Assembly (NCBI GenBank): GCA_934501535.1 | Contig: CAKSUM010000016.1 | Coordinates: 1-60,526, forward strand | Source: an uncultured Clostridia bacterium | GTDB lineage: Bacteria > Bacillota > Clostridia > UBA1381 | Direction: 5' to 3' | Length of the DNA stretch: 60,526 nucleotides | Part shown: one piece after another, positions 27,969-36,739 of the stretch | Position numbering within the stretch: position 1 is the stretch's first letter | Layout of the letters: each line of letters starts with the position of its first letter | Notes under the pieces: model-generated | The model's database searches: none | Seen by the model: the letters and a program-made list of their open reading frames with translations, nothing else | What the model was told of the DNA's origin: nothing | Translations under genes and position numbers: made by a program

Positions 27969-28661
27969 TTATTCGCATCTTGGGTCTAACAGCTTAGCAG
28001 CGTCATCAACTCTGCCGTACTGACCCGAAGCCTTTTCAAGTGCTTCATTTGCGTCCATGCCGTTTCTTATCATTTCCATCATCTTGCCGAGATGAACGAA
28101 TTTATAACCGATAATTTCATCATTGTCATCAACAGCAATCTTTGTGATGTATCCTTCAGCAAGCTCTAAGTATCTCGGACCCTTTTTGAGCGTTGCATAT
28201 GTAGTACCTACCTGCGAACGAAGTCCCTTGCCCAAATCTTCAAGACCTGCGCCGATAGGCAGTCCGTCCTCTGAAAATGCAGTCTGTGTTCTTCCGTAAA
28301 CAATCTGCAGGAACAGTTCACGCATTGCAGTGTTAATCGCATCACAGACAAGGTCTGTATTCAAAGCTTCAAGAATTGTCTTGCCGATAAGAATTTCAGC
28401 AGCCATAGCCGCAGAGTGAGTCATACCCGAACAGCCTACCGTTTCCACGAGAGCCTCTTGGATTATGCCCTCCTTAACGTTAAGGGTCAGCTTACATGTT
28501 CCCTGCTGCGGTGCGCACCAGCCGATACCGTGAGTCAATCCCGAAATGTCCTTAATTTCTTTCGCCTGAACCCATTTACCTTCTTCGGGGATAGGTGCAG
28601 GGCCGTGATATGCGCCCTTGGTAAGCGGACACATAGCCTCTACTTCGCTTGAATATTTCAT
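27969..28661 (-). CDS. NifU-like iron-sulfur cluster assembly scaffold
   Basis: A 230-residue protein related to the IscU/NifU N-terminal scaffold. Cys residues are at HGIGWCAPQQGTC and VETVGCSGMTH, and the C-terminus ends LLDPRCE. These are candidate cluster ligands. I start it at 28661 because AGGAG lies eight bases upstream; an upstream in-frame ATG at 28700 has no such site. It is cotranscribed with the GGGtGRT gene. A promoter-like TTGCAT-16-TATAAT lies upstream near 28706-28733. Confidence 0.85.
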   Translation of the reverse strand: MKYSSEVEAMCPLTKGAYHGPAPIPEEGKWVQAKEIKDISGLTHGIGWCAPQQGTCKLTLNVKEGIIQEALVETVGCSGMTHSAAMAAEILIGKTILEALNTDLVCDAINTAMRELFLQIVYGRTQTAFSEDGLPIGAGLEDLGKGLRSQVGTTYATLKKGPRYLELAEGYITKIAVDDNDEIIGYKFVHLGKMMEMIRNGMDANEALEKASGQYGRVDDAAKLLDPRCE

Positions 28662-28773
28662 AGTAGAATCTCCTTTCAAAAATATGCTATAAACAGCCAC
28701 TATGATAATTATATCACAATTTTGTCAATATGCAAGTCAAAAAACAACATTTTTCTACTTTTACATAAAAAAA

Positions 28774-29655
28774 TTATTTATTTCCGCCTTTATTTGCGTA
28801 ATTTTTTATATCCGAAATCATTTTTCGCCCGACAATCTCCATGAATTTTGATGCCTCCGGCAGCAAATCGTCGGGAAATCCATCGAGGAAAGAGTCGGCT
28901 TCATAGGTGAAGTCACCGCTGTAACCGACCTCCGCAAGCGCGGACAGAATATTATCCCACTCCATTTTTCCCATGTACGGCAGCGTATGGCTGTCATGCA
29001 GATAGTCATTATCATGCACGTGCAGCGCACCTATTCTGCCGCCGAGTGTGCGGATTGCGTCCTGCGCCTCCTCGCCGACCAGTCCGCAGTGCCCCAAATC
29101 GAGGCACGCGGTAAAGCAGCTGTTTCCCAGCCCGTCAAGCAGCGCGGCAAAATTTTCCGCTCCGCTGCATGCGTCGGCTATAATAAAGCCGCGCTTCGGG
29201 TCATTCCTCCACATATTTTCAAGCGCAATTTTTATCCCGAATTTGTCGCAGTATTCTATAAGTCCGCCGTAAAAATCAATGTTTCTTTCATACATGCCCT
29301 CAAACGGATAACCGCAGTGAATAGGGTGGACAACAATTATTTTCGCCCCCAAAACCGACGCCGCCTCAATGTCGCGCAGCACTGCGGAATACTGATGTCT
29401 GTTCCATTCCTCCTTGCCGTACACCGCCACCGGAAAACGCGCGTGCGCCTGATTGCAGACAATACCTGTCTTATCCGCAAATTCACGCAAATTTTTAAAA
29501 TAATCGCGAAAACCGTCCTTTAAAACCGGGTCATTTTCGCCCCGGTCTGTAAAGGTGTAGTCAAAAGCGTCAAATCCGGAATTATGAATTATTTCAATCG
29601 CCTTTTCGTCCCCGAATCGTCTTGATAACCTACTTGTCTGTGTCGAAAGCAACAT
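28774..29655 (-). CDS. Sugar phosphate isomerase/epimerase (xylose-isomerase-like TIM barrel)
   Basis: A 293-residue TIM-barrel protein. Metal-site motifs occur in order: VVHPIHCGYPF, ALENMW, CLDLGHCGL, LHVHDNDYLHDSH and FTYEAD. The start at 29655 has GGAGG at the right distance; an in-frame ATG two codons earlier is only one base from the site. It follows the activase/dehydratase gene closely, with a hairpin (AGCCGGT...ACCGGCT, 29670-29690) around the upstream stop. The substrate is unknown. It is a paralogue, not a close copy, of the gene at 1449-2264. Confidence 0.87.
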   Translation of the reverse strand: MLLSTQTSRLSRRFGDEKAIEIIHNSGFDAFDYTFTDRGENDPVLKDGFRDYFKNLREFADKTGIVCNQAHARFPVAVYGKEEWNRHQYSAVLRDIEAASVLGAKIIVVHPIHCGYPFEGMYERNIDFYGGLIEYCDKFGIKIALENMWRNDPKRGFIIADACSGAENFAALLDGLGNSCFTACLDLGHCGLVGEEAQDAIRTLGGRIGALHVHDNDYLHDSHTLPYMGKMEWDNILSALAEVGYSGDFTYEADSFLDGFPDDLLPEASKFMEIVGRKMISDIKNYANKGGNK

Positions 29656-29679
29656 AACCATTCCTCCAAAGCCGGTTTA

Positions 29680-32600
29680 TCAGACCGGCTCTTTATCCCT
29701 TTCCTTATTTTTAGTTTTATATGCAAAAACCGTTCTCGCAGCATGCTCTTCGTCAGCCTGCTGCTTTTCCAGATTTTCAAACGCAACCGCCATCATCAGC
29801 TTAATTCGGTTCAGCTGATTAACTTCGCTCGCACCCGGGTCATAATCGACGGCGACTATATTTGACTTCGGATACTGACGGCGTATTTCCTTTATTACGC
29901 CCTTGCCGGTAACATGATTCGGCAGACACGCAAACGGCTGCACGCACGCAATATTCGTAACTCCGTGTTCGATAAGCTCAATCATTTCGCCCGTCAGGAA
30001 CCACCCCTCGCCGGTCGCATGACCGAGCTGCAGAATATTCTTTGCCCCGTCGGCAATACCCGCAATCGACGACGGCGCGCGTTTTGCATATTTCGGATTT
30101 CCCAAAAGCGCCTTTTTCATGTGCTTACGGTACTTCTCCAGCGCCCATATTCCCATATTGCACAGCATCGCCGATGACGCTTTCGCGCCGAGCTGCTCAT
30201 GCTTGAAATTCATGTTATAGAAACAGTACAGCATAAAGTCAAGCAGCCCGGGCATAACAGCCTCGCCGCCCTCTTTTTCTATAACGTCGATAATATTGTT
30301 ATTTGCACCCGGGTGAAATTTAACCAAAATTTCGCCCACAACGCCGACCTGCGGTTTACGGCAGCCCGAGTCAATCGGGATTGAATCAAAATCGGCAACA
30401 ATAGCGTCAATCGCTTTTCTGTAGCTGAATTTGGTGCCGGTTACCGTTTTTGAATAAATCGCACCGAGCCATTTTCTGTACATTCGGTTTGTCTGTCCCT
30501 TATTCAGCTCATAAGGCCGTGTCGCCAAAAGCAGCGTCATCAGCAAATCACCTATTACACATGCTTTTATTAAATCGCTCACCAGGCTGAATGTCAGCTT
30601 AAATCCGGGATTGCTTTCAAGTCCGGAAAGATTAAGGCTCAGCACCGGCACATTGGCATATCCCGCCTCACGCAAAGCCTTGCGCAGAAATGCAATATAG
30701 TTCGTCGCACGGCAGCCGCCGCCCGTCTGAGTAATCATCAGCGTGGTGCTTTCCGGGTCGCATTTTCCCGAAGTAAATGCGTTTATAAGCTGTCCGACCA
30801 CCAAAATCGACGGATAGCATGCGTCATTGTTGACGCTTTTAAGTCCTGCCTCAACGTCCTGTGCCGATACTGTATCCAACACAATCGCATTGTAGCCGTG
30901 CGCGTTGAACACCGCCTCAAACAGACGGAAATGCGTCGGGCTCATCTGCGGAAATACCAGCGTGTGACGTTTTTTATCCTCTTTGGTAAACGGTATTTTA
31001 TTTATGGTGTACGGCTCGATTTCACGCGGCGTAAAATTATTTTCATCACGCTCGCGCACCGCCGCTTTAAGCGAACGTATGCGTATTCTTGCTGTGCCCA
31101 GATTGGATACCTCATCAATTTTCAAAGTGGTGTAAATCCGCTGATTTGCCTGAAGAATTTCCTGTACCTGGTCGGTTGTAACCGCGTCCAGTCCGCAGCC
31201 GAAGGAATTTAGCTGAACAAGCTCAAGCCGGTTATTTTTGATAACCTCCGCCGCAGCCTCATAAAGCCGCGTATGATATGCCCACTGATCCACTACGCGT
31301 ATATCGCGCTTGAGATGCCCCATATGCGCAACCGAATCTTCACTCAAAACAGCAAATCCGAGTGAATTTATAAGCTGCGGTATGCCGTGATTTATCTCCG
31401 GGTCTACATGATACGGACGCCCTGCGAGTACAATTCCGCGCTTGTTGTTCCGTTCAAGCCATTCAACCGTTTCTTCACCCTTTTTGCGTATATCGTTTTT
31501 GTATTTTTTCAATTCATAAAAAGCATTTTCCGCAGCGGTATGAATTTCAGCCTCGCTCACGCCGAATTTTTCAAGCGTCTTGTACATCTGCTTTTCAAAT
31601 GACGGTCTGTCCGCAAGGTTAATAAACGGATACATATAGTTAATGTCCTCTTTGCGGAGCTCGTCGATATTATTGTGAATTACCTCCGGATAGGACGTAA
31701 CTATAGGGCAGTTATAATGATTTCCCGCATCGGAATATTCAATCTGCTCATATGGAACGCACGGATAAAAAATATTTTTTATCCCGTCATTCAAAAGCGC
31801 CTTGATGTGACCGTGCACGATTTTTGCCGGATAGCACGCCGACTCGGATGGAATTGAATCAATCCCCAGCTCGTATATTTCATGCGATGACCGCGGCGAA
31901 ATCTGTACCGAAAATCCCAGCTCGGTAAAAAATGTGAACCACAGCGGATAGTTTTCATACATGTTCAGCACTCGCGGAATACCGATTATACCGCGTTTTG
32001 CGTCGGTTTTATCAAGCGGAACATAGTCAAAAGCGCGGTTGTATTTGTAATCAAACAGGTTCGGCAAATCATTTTTTACATTATCTCTGCCGGCGCCTTT
32101 TTCGCATCGGTTTCCCGAAATAAATTTTCTTCCGCCGTCAAAACTCGTTACCGTAAGCTGACAATGATTTGAGCATTTTCCGCAGCGAACAAGACTGCTT
32201 TTAAATTCAAAGCCGTCCAGCTCGTCCGCACGCAAAATATCCGCACGCGTTCCGCCGCAGCGGTCCCGTGCAATCAGCGCGGCGCCGAATGCTCCCATCA
32301 GTCCCGCAATATCCGGGCGCACCGCCTGTTTTCCCGAAACAAGCTCAAATGCGCGCAAAATGGAATTGTTGTTGAACGTACCGCCCTGGACAACAACTTT
32401 TTCTCCCATCAGTGCCGGGTCGCGCAGTTTTATTACCTTATATAATGCGTTGCGCACAACCGAGTAAGACAGTCCTGCCGAAATATCTCCGACCGACGCT
32501 CCCTCCTTTTGCGCCTGTTTAACGCGCGAGTTCATGAATACGGTACAGCGTGTACCCAAATCAACCGGACTTTTTCCGGTAAGAGCCGCCGCGGCAAAAT

Positions 32601-33984
32601 CCTCGGTCGAGTATCCCAGGCTTTCCGCAAATGTCTGTATGAACGAGCCGCAGCCCGATGAACATGCCTCATTAAGCATAATAGAATCTATTACGCCGTT
32701 TTTTATCTTCATGCACTTCATGTCCTGACCGCCGATATCGATGATAAAATCAACGCCGGACAGGAAAAAATCCGCCGCTTTATAATGCGCTATGGTTTCA
32801 ATTTCCCCCTCCGGTATACGAAAGGCGGTTTTCATCAGTTCTTCGCCGTATCCCGTACAGCAGGCATTTGCAATATAAGCCTGCTCCGGCAGCTTTGAAT
32901 ACAAATTCTTTAAAATTTTCAGCCCCATAACAATTGGGCTTGCCTCATTTTTAGAATAATAGTCATATAAAATTCTGCCCTCTGCATCGATAAGAACCGC
33001 TTTGATTGTTGTTGAACCTATGTCAAATCCCAGAAAGCATTCGCCATCCGCCGCCGATATATCGCCGCGTTTTGCTTTTGCCTTTGCATGGCGTTCAAAA
33101 AAGGCGTTCTTGTCCGCTTCGGTTTCAAACAGCGGTTTCATACGCGTAATCTCCGCATCGACATTCGGTGCCGTTTCAAGAGTTCTGATAAGCTCGCCTA
33201 TTTTGTGCTTTTCGTTATTTCGCGTGAGCGCTGCGCCCATCGCTATATACAGCTGTGCGTCCTCGGGTATATAAAAGCTTTTTGCCGAATTTTTCAGCGT
33301 TTCTTCAAACCGGCAGCGCAGCTGCGGCAGAAAATGCAGCGGTCCGCCGAGAAAAACAACGTTTCCCTTTATCGGGCGTCCCTGAGCCAGACCGGAAATC
33401 GTCTGGTTTACAACCGCCTGTAAAATAGACGCGGCAATATCTTCCTTTTTTGCACCCTCATTCAGAAGCGGCTGCACATCGGATTTGGCAAATACGCCGC
33501 ACCGCGCCGCTATCGGATATATATTTTCATGTTTTTCCGCAAGCTCGTTAAGCCCCGACGCGTCGGTTTTCAGCAATATCGCCATCTGGTCGATAAACGA
33601 GCCTGTTCCTCCGGCACATGTGCCGTTCATGCGCTGTTCCAGTCCGCCTGTCAGATATAATATCTTGGCATCCTCACCGCCCAGCTCAATTACAATATCG
33701 GTATCCGGCAGATACTTTTTCACCGCCTGCTTTGTTGCAATTACCTCCTGCACAAACGGAAGATTCAGCATTTTAGACAGCAAAAGTCCGCCCGAGCCTG
33801 TTATAGTTACCGCAGTTTCGTTGTCACCGATTGCGGTTTGTACCTTTTTAAACAGTGATAATACCGTACTCTGTATATCAGAATAATGACGCATATAGTC
33901 GGCAAATACGGTTTTTCCGTGCTCATCAATCACGGCGGTTTTAACCGTTGTCGAACCTACGTCAACCCCCATCTTCAAATTCAT
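29680..33984 (-). CDS. Fused acyl-CoA dehydratase activase / HgdB-like protein (BadF/BcrA type plus DUF2229)
   Basis: A protein of about 1434 residues. Residues 1-270 and about 310-590 are two ASKHA ATPase domains of the BadF/BadG/BcrA/HgdC type: GVDVGSTTVK and GFDIGSTTIK phosphate loops, and cluster-cysteine regions CAGGTGSFIDQ and ACSSGCGSFIQTF. A Cys-rich segment follows (RCGKCSNHCQL, GNRCEKG). Then come DUF2229 and 2-hydroxyacyl-CoA dehydratase-like regions with further cysteines (ESACYPAKIVHG, NDACYPSILVVG). Such activases use ATP to drive low-potential electron transfer. The start at 33984 follows GAGG at eight bases. The reaction is unknown: it may activate itself or another dehydratase, or act on a double-cubane cluster. 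Confidence 0.85.
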   Translation of the reverse strand: MNLKMGVDVGSTTVKTAVIDEHGKTVFADYMRHYSDIQSTVLSLFKKVQTAIGDNETAVTITGSGGLLLSKMLNLPFVQEVIATKQAVKKYLPDTDIVIELGGEDAKILYLTGGLEQRMNGTCAGGTGSFIDQMAILLKTDASGLNELAEKHENIYPIAARCGVFAKSDVQPLLNEGAKKEDIAASILQAVVNQTISGLAQGRPIKGNVVFLGGPLHFLPQLRCRFEETLKNSAKSFYIPEDAQLYIAMGAALTRNNEKHKIGELIRTLETAPNVDAEITRMKPLFETEADKNAFFERHAKAKAKRGDISAADGECFLGFDIGSTTIKAVLIDAEGRILYDYYSKNEASPIVMGLKILKNLYSKLPEQAYIANACCTGYGEELMKTAFRIPEGEIETIAHYKAADFFLSGVDFIIDIGGQDMKCMKIKNGVIDSIMLNEACSSGCGSFIQTFAESLGYSTEDFAAAALTGKSPVDLGTRCTVFMNSRVKQAQKEGASVGDISAGLSYSVVRNALYKVIKLRDPALMGEKVVVQGGTFNNNSILRAFELVSGKQAVRPDIAGLMGAFGAALIARDRCGGTRADILRADELDGFEFKSSLVRCGKCSNHCQLTVTSFDGGRKFISGNRCEKGAGRDNVKNDLPNLFDYKYNRAFDYVPLDKTDAKRGIIGIPRVLNMYENYPLWFTFFTELGFSVQISPRSSHEIYELGIDSIPSESACYPAKIVHGHIKALLNDGIKNIFYPCVPYEQIEYSDAGNHYNCPIVTSYPEVIHNNIDELRKEDINYMYPFINLADRPSFEKQMYKTLEKFGVSEAEIHTAAENAFYELKKYKNDIRKKGEETVEWLERNNKRGIVLAGRPYHVDPEINHGIPQLINSLGFAVLSEDSVAHMGHLKRDIRVVDQWAYHTRLYEAAAEVIKNNRLELVQLNSFGCGLDAVTTDQVQEILQANQRIYTTLKIDEVSNLGTARIRIRSLKAAVRERDENNFTPREIEPYTINKIPFTKEDKKRHTLVFPQMSPTHFRLFEAVFNAHGYNAIVLDTVSAQDVEAGLKSVNNDACYPSILVVGQLINAFTSGKCDPESTTLMITQTGGGCRATNYIAFLRKALREAGYANVPVLSLNLSGLESNPGFKLTFSLVSDLIKACVIGDLLMTLLLATRPYELNKGQTNRMYRKWLGAIYSKTVTGTKFSYRKAIDAIVADFDSIPIDSGCRKPQVGVVGEILVKFHPGANNNIIDVIEKEGGEAVMPGLLDFMLYCFYNMNFKHEQLGAKASSAMLCNMGIWALEKYRKHMKKALLGNPKYAKRAPSSIAGIADGAKNILQLGHATGEGWFLTGEMIELIEHGVTNIACVQPFACLPNHVTGKGVIKEIRRQYPKSNIVAVDYDPGASEVNQLNRIKLMMAVAFENLEKQQADEEHAARTVFAYKTKNKERDKEPV

Positions 33985-34144
33985 ACATATCACCTCAGTA
34001 TAATTATAGTGAAAAAAAACGGAATAGTCAAGTTAAATTTCTGACAATTTTCGATATTATTTTTTTCGGCTGCGGCATGTACTACATAATATGGCGGTTT
34101 TATCGGCAAAATACCGATATACACATTTATTTGTCCGCGCCCCC

Positions 34145-34173
34145 TTGAAAAGCCGGAAAAAATGTGTTATACT
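34145..34173 (+). promoter_or_regulatory. Promoter of the DUF975 gene
   Basis: TTGAAA (34145-34150) and TATACT (34168-34173) with a 17-base spacer, 33 bases before the start codon. Confidence 0.65.
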
Positions 34174-34206
34174 GTTAGAAAATATCTCTTAACAAGGAGC
34201 GATTAT

Positions 34207-35040
34207 ATGTTTGACAGAAAAGTTCTGAAAGACAGAGCAAAACTGACTCTTTCAACCTCATATTTTATTATACTTATAGCATGCGTCATTGTAAATATTG
34301 CATCATCGTTATGCATGGGCGTACTTTCGGGACGGCTCAGAAAAATCGGACTCATGGATTTGACATCTGTTCCGTACTACAGAATTATTGCAATTCTTGC
34401 GGTAATATCGGTTATGTCGCTGATTGTCCTTGCTCTGAGCATATTCGTGCTTTATCCGCTGCAGGTAGGGCTGAAATATTTCATGCTGCAAAACGAAATC
34501 GGCGATTCCAGACTTGACAATCTGCTTTTCCCGTTCAGGGTCAACTATAAAAACATTACATTAACCATGTTTATGAAAAATCTTTTCATATTTTTATGGT
34601 CACTCCTCGGTTTTATACCGTTCGCGGTAGGAATATGGAAATTTTCTCTCGCAGACAAGCTTGCGGTTCTTATGGCTAATATCAATGTAGACACAATTTC
34701 GCCAAGCCAGGTGCTGTCACTGAGCGGAACAATGTTTTCACTGTTTTTGTTCTCGCTGCTGTTTTCAGTTCCGGCATTAATAAAGCAGCTGCAGTACACA
34801 ATGACGGAATATATCCTCGCCGATGACCCTGATTTGGACTGGCGCGCAGCGCTTGACAGGAGCAAAGAAATGATGGTTGGCAACAAATGGGCTTACGTTA
34901 AACTCATTCTGTCCTTCATTCCGTGGTACATCGTTTCCTACCTCTTCTGCTGCATAGGCAACATGTTGCTTATGCCGTACATCGAGGCAACAATTGCTCA
35001 GCTGTACCTTGAACTGAGCGGCAAAAACAGCCAATTATAA
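34207..35040 (+). CDS. DUF975 family integral membrane protein
   Basis: A 277-residue protein with about five or six hydrophobic helices, including YFIILIACVIVNIASS, LAVISVMSLIVLALSIFVL and FLFSLLFSVPAL. The pattern of a short N-terminal DRKVLKDRAK stretch, then helices and DLDWRAALDRSKEMMVGNKW, is typical of DUF975 proteins of Firmicutes. Function is unknown. The start is chosen at 34207 behind AAGGAG; the open frame extends 15 codons upstream through the promoter, which rules out that start. Monocistronic. Confidence 0.85.
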   Translation: MFDRKVLKDRAKLTLSTSYFIILIACVIVNIASSLCMGVLSGRLRKIGLMDLTSVPYYRIIAILAVISVMSLIVLALSIFVLYPLQVGLKYFMLQNEIGDSRLDNLLFPFRVNYKNITLTMFMKNLFIFLWSLLGFIPFAVGIWKFSLADKLAVLMANINVDTISPSQVLSLSGTMFSLFLFSLLFSVPALIKQLQYTMTEYILADDPDLDWRAALDRSKEMMVGNKWAYVKLILSFIPWYIVSYLFCCIGNMLLMPYIEATIAQLYLELSGKNSQL

Positions 35041-35046
35041 AATCCG

Positions 35047-35086
35047 AGGTGCGTCAGAACGGTTTCATTTTGACGCATCTTTTTTA
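35047..35086 (+). terminator. Terminator after the DUF975 gene
   Basis: GGTGCGTCA pairs with TGACGCATC and is followed by TTTTTT. Confidence 0.75.
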
Positions 35087-35132
35087 TGTAAAAATTTCAG
35101 CCGGCACGGCTTTCCGAAAAAAGCGGACATGC

Positions 35133-35183
35133 AAAAACCGTCCCGGAGCCGCCGGATTTCCGGTCGACCCATAAGGGACGGTT
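35133..35183 (-). terminator. Terminator after spoVAE
   Basis: On the minus strand AACCGTCCC and GGGACGGTTTTT form a stem around a loop that contains its own hairpin (CCGGAAATCCGG). Confidence 0.65.
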
Positions 35184-35194
35184 CACACAATAGC

Positions 35195-35551
35195 TCAGCT
35201 TTTCGGTCTGGGTTTAAAAATGGCGGCAGCAAGCAGTCCGAACACCACAGCGGCACAAAGTCCGCCTGCTCCGGCTGTAAATGCGCCGGTAAAAATTCCG
35301 ATAAAGCCGTCCTTTGCAACAGCCTTTTCAACACCCTTGCACAGATTATACCCGAATCCCGTCAGCGGAACGGTTGCTCCGGCTCCGGCAAACTGCTTTA
35401 TCGGCTCATACAGTCCGAAAAGCTGCAAAAATACCCCGGCTACCACAAATGTCACCAGTATTCTTGCCGGCGTCAGCCTTGTTTTGTCAATCAATATCTG
35501 TCCGACAACGCAAATCAGTCCGCCCACCGCAAATGCTTTTATATACTCCAT
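35195..35551 (-). CDS. spoVAE: Stage V sporulation protein AE (SpoVAE-like)
   Basis: A 118-residue membrane protein with about three or four helices. The SpoVA marks are present: GGLICVVGQILIDKT near the start, PLTGFGYNLCKGV in the middle and GIFTGAFTAGAGGLCAAV near the end. With SpoVAC and SpoVAD it forms the channel for dipicolinate and calcium in the spore inner membrane. It follows spoVAD by 14 bases with GGAGG. Its presence indicates an endospore former. Confidence 0.92.
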   Translation of the reverse strand: MEYIKAFAVGGLICVVGQILIDKTRLTPARILVTFVVAGVFLQLFGLYEPIKQFAGAGATVPLTGFGYNLCKGVEKAVAKDGFIGIFTGAFTAGAGGLCAAVVFGLLAAAIFKPRPKS

Positions 35552-35565
35552 TAGTTTGCTCCTCC

Positions 35566-36585
35566 TTACATAAAGTCGGTTTCGTCCGCGGATATAATAA
35601 CCGAATGCGCTATCGACGGAATGGTTTCTCCCTGAAACAGCGTCATGGGATTCATAAGTGCGCCGGTCGCCGTCAGTATTATGCGTTTCAGATTTCCGCG
35701 TTTAAGCTCTTTGTATATATGACCGCAGAACACGCTTCCGCAGCAGCCGCAGCCCGAGCCGCCTGCATGTGCGTCCTGTTTTTTTATATCGAATATCATT
35801 TTTCCGCAGTCCTTGTGCTGCGAATATATATTGTATCCCTTTTTGTCCATCAAATCACACAGTATATCGGAACCTACAACACCCAAATCACCCGTTATTA
35901 TCGCGTCATAGTCCTCCGGCGCTGTTTTTGTGTCCTCGAAAAGCGCCGTAATCGTATCAGCAGCCGCCGGTGCCATCGCCGCACCCATATTATTCGCGTC
36001 ATTTATCCCCATGTCGATGATTTTTCCGGTTGTAACACCGTGAATATACGGTCCGCTCCCCGACTCCTCCAGCAATGCTGCCCCCGAGCCTGTCACCGTC
36101 CACTGCGCTGTAGGCGTACGCTGACCTCCGTATTCAAGCGGGTATCGGTATTGCTTTTCCGCCGAGCAAAAGTGACTCGATGTAACACACAGCGCATTGT
36201 CCGCCATTCCGCCGGCAATCAGCATGCTGCCAATCATGAGCCCTTCAGCCATGGTTGAGCATGCTCCGTACAGTCCCAAAAACGGAATGTCCAGCTCGCG
36301 CATTGCATAGTGCGCACCGACGCACTGATTTAGAAGATCGCCGGCAAGGACATAATTAATGTCGCTTTCCTTTTTTCCGGAATTGCGCAGCGTCAGCTTT
36401 GCGGTTTCCTCCTGCAGCTTGCTTTCCGCCTTTTCCCATGATTTTTCACCGAAATAATCATCTTCGAGTATCACGTCAAAATCCGCCGCAAGCGGGCCTT
36501 CGCCTTCTTTTTTCCCAACGATCGCCGATGCACACGAAATCGTAGGCTTATGTTTAAACTTCACGGTTTGCCGCCCTGTTCTCAT
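35566..36585 (-). CDS. spoVAD: Stage V sporulation protein AD
   Basis: A 339-residue soluble protein with a thiolase-like fold. Family features include the N-terminal SCASAIVGKKEGEGP, YGACSTMAEGL, the YPLEYGGQRTPTAQWTVTG stretch and AGGSGCGCCGSV. SpoVAD binds dipicolinate for uptake into the spore. The ATG at 36585 has GGGAG nine bases upstream; a TTG three codons earlier is less likely. No spoVAC is adjacent: the upstream neighbour is rhamnose isomerase across a terminator. Confidence 0.93.
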   Translation of the reverse strand: MRTGRQTVKFKHKPTISCASAIVGKKEGEGPLAADFDVILEDDYFGEKSWEKAESKLQEETAKLTLRNSGKKESDINYVLAGDLLNQCVGAHYAMRELDIPFLGLYGACSTMAEGLMIGSMLIAGGMADNALCVTSSHFCSAEKQYRYPLEYGGQRTPTAQWTVTGSGAALLEESGSGPYIHGVTTGKIIDMGINDANNMGAAMAPAAADTITALFEDTKTAPEDYDAIITGDLGVVGSDILCDLMDKKGYNIYSQHKDCGKMIFDIKKQDAHAGGSGCGCCGSVFCGHIYKELKRGNLKRIILTATGALMNPMTLFQGETIPSIAHSVIISADETDFM

Positions 36586-36658
36586 TTTATTCAACTCCCT
36601 TTTTTGTTAGTGTTGCGCAGTAGGGTTTATTTTTATGCATTTCACCAAAATTTTCGCA

Positions 36659-36703
36659 TAAAAATATGCACCTCCGAAAGTATCTGACTTTTGGGGTGCA
36701 TAT
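36659..36703 (-). terminator. Terminator after L-rhamnose isomerase
   Basis: On the minus strand ATATGCACC...CTTTTGG-like arms close into GGTGCATAT followed by TTTT. It separates rhaA from spoVAD. Confidence 0.75.
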
Positions 36704-36739
36704 CAATACACGGTGTGTCCGTTTTTTATAATGTCTTAA

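Noticed and set aside
35314..36258. A 314-codon plus-strand open frame opposite spoVAE and spoVAD
   Set aside because: It spans two real genes and their spacer; composition (Cys, Arg, His rich) is that of an antisense shadow.
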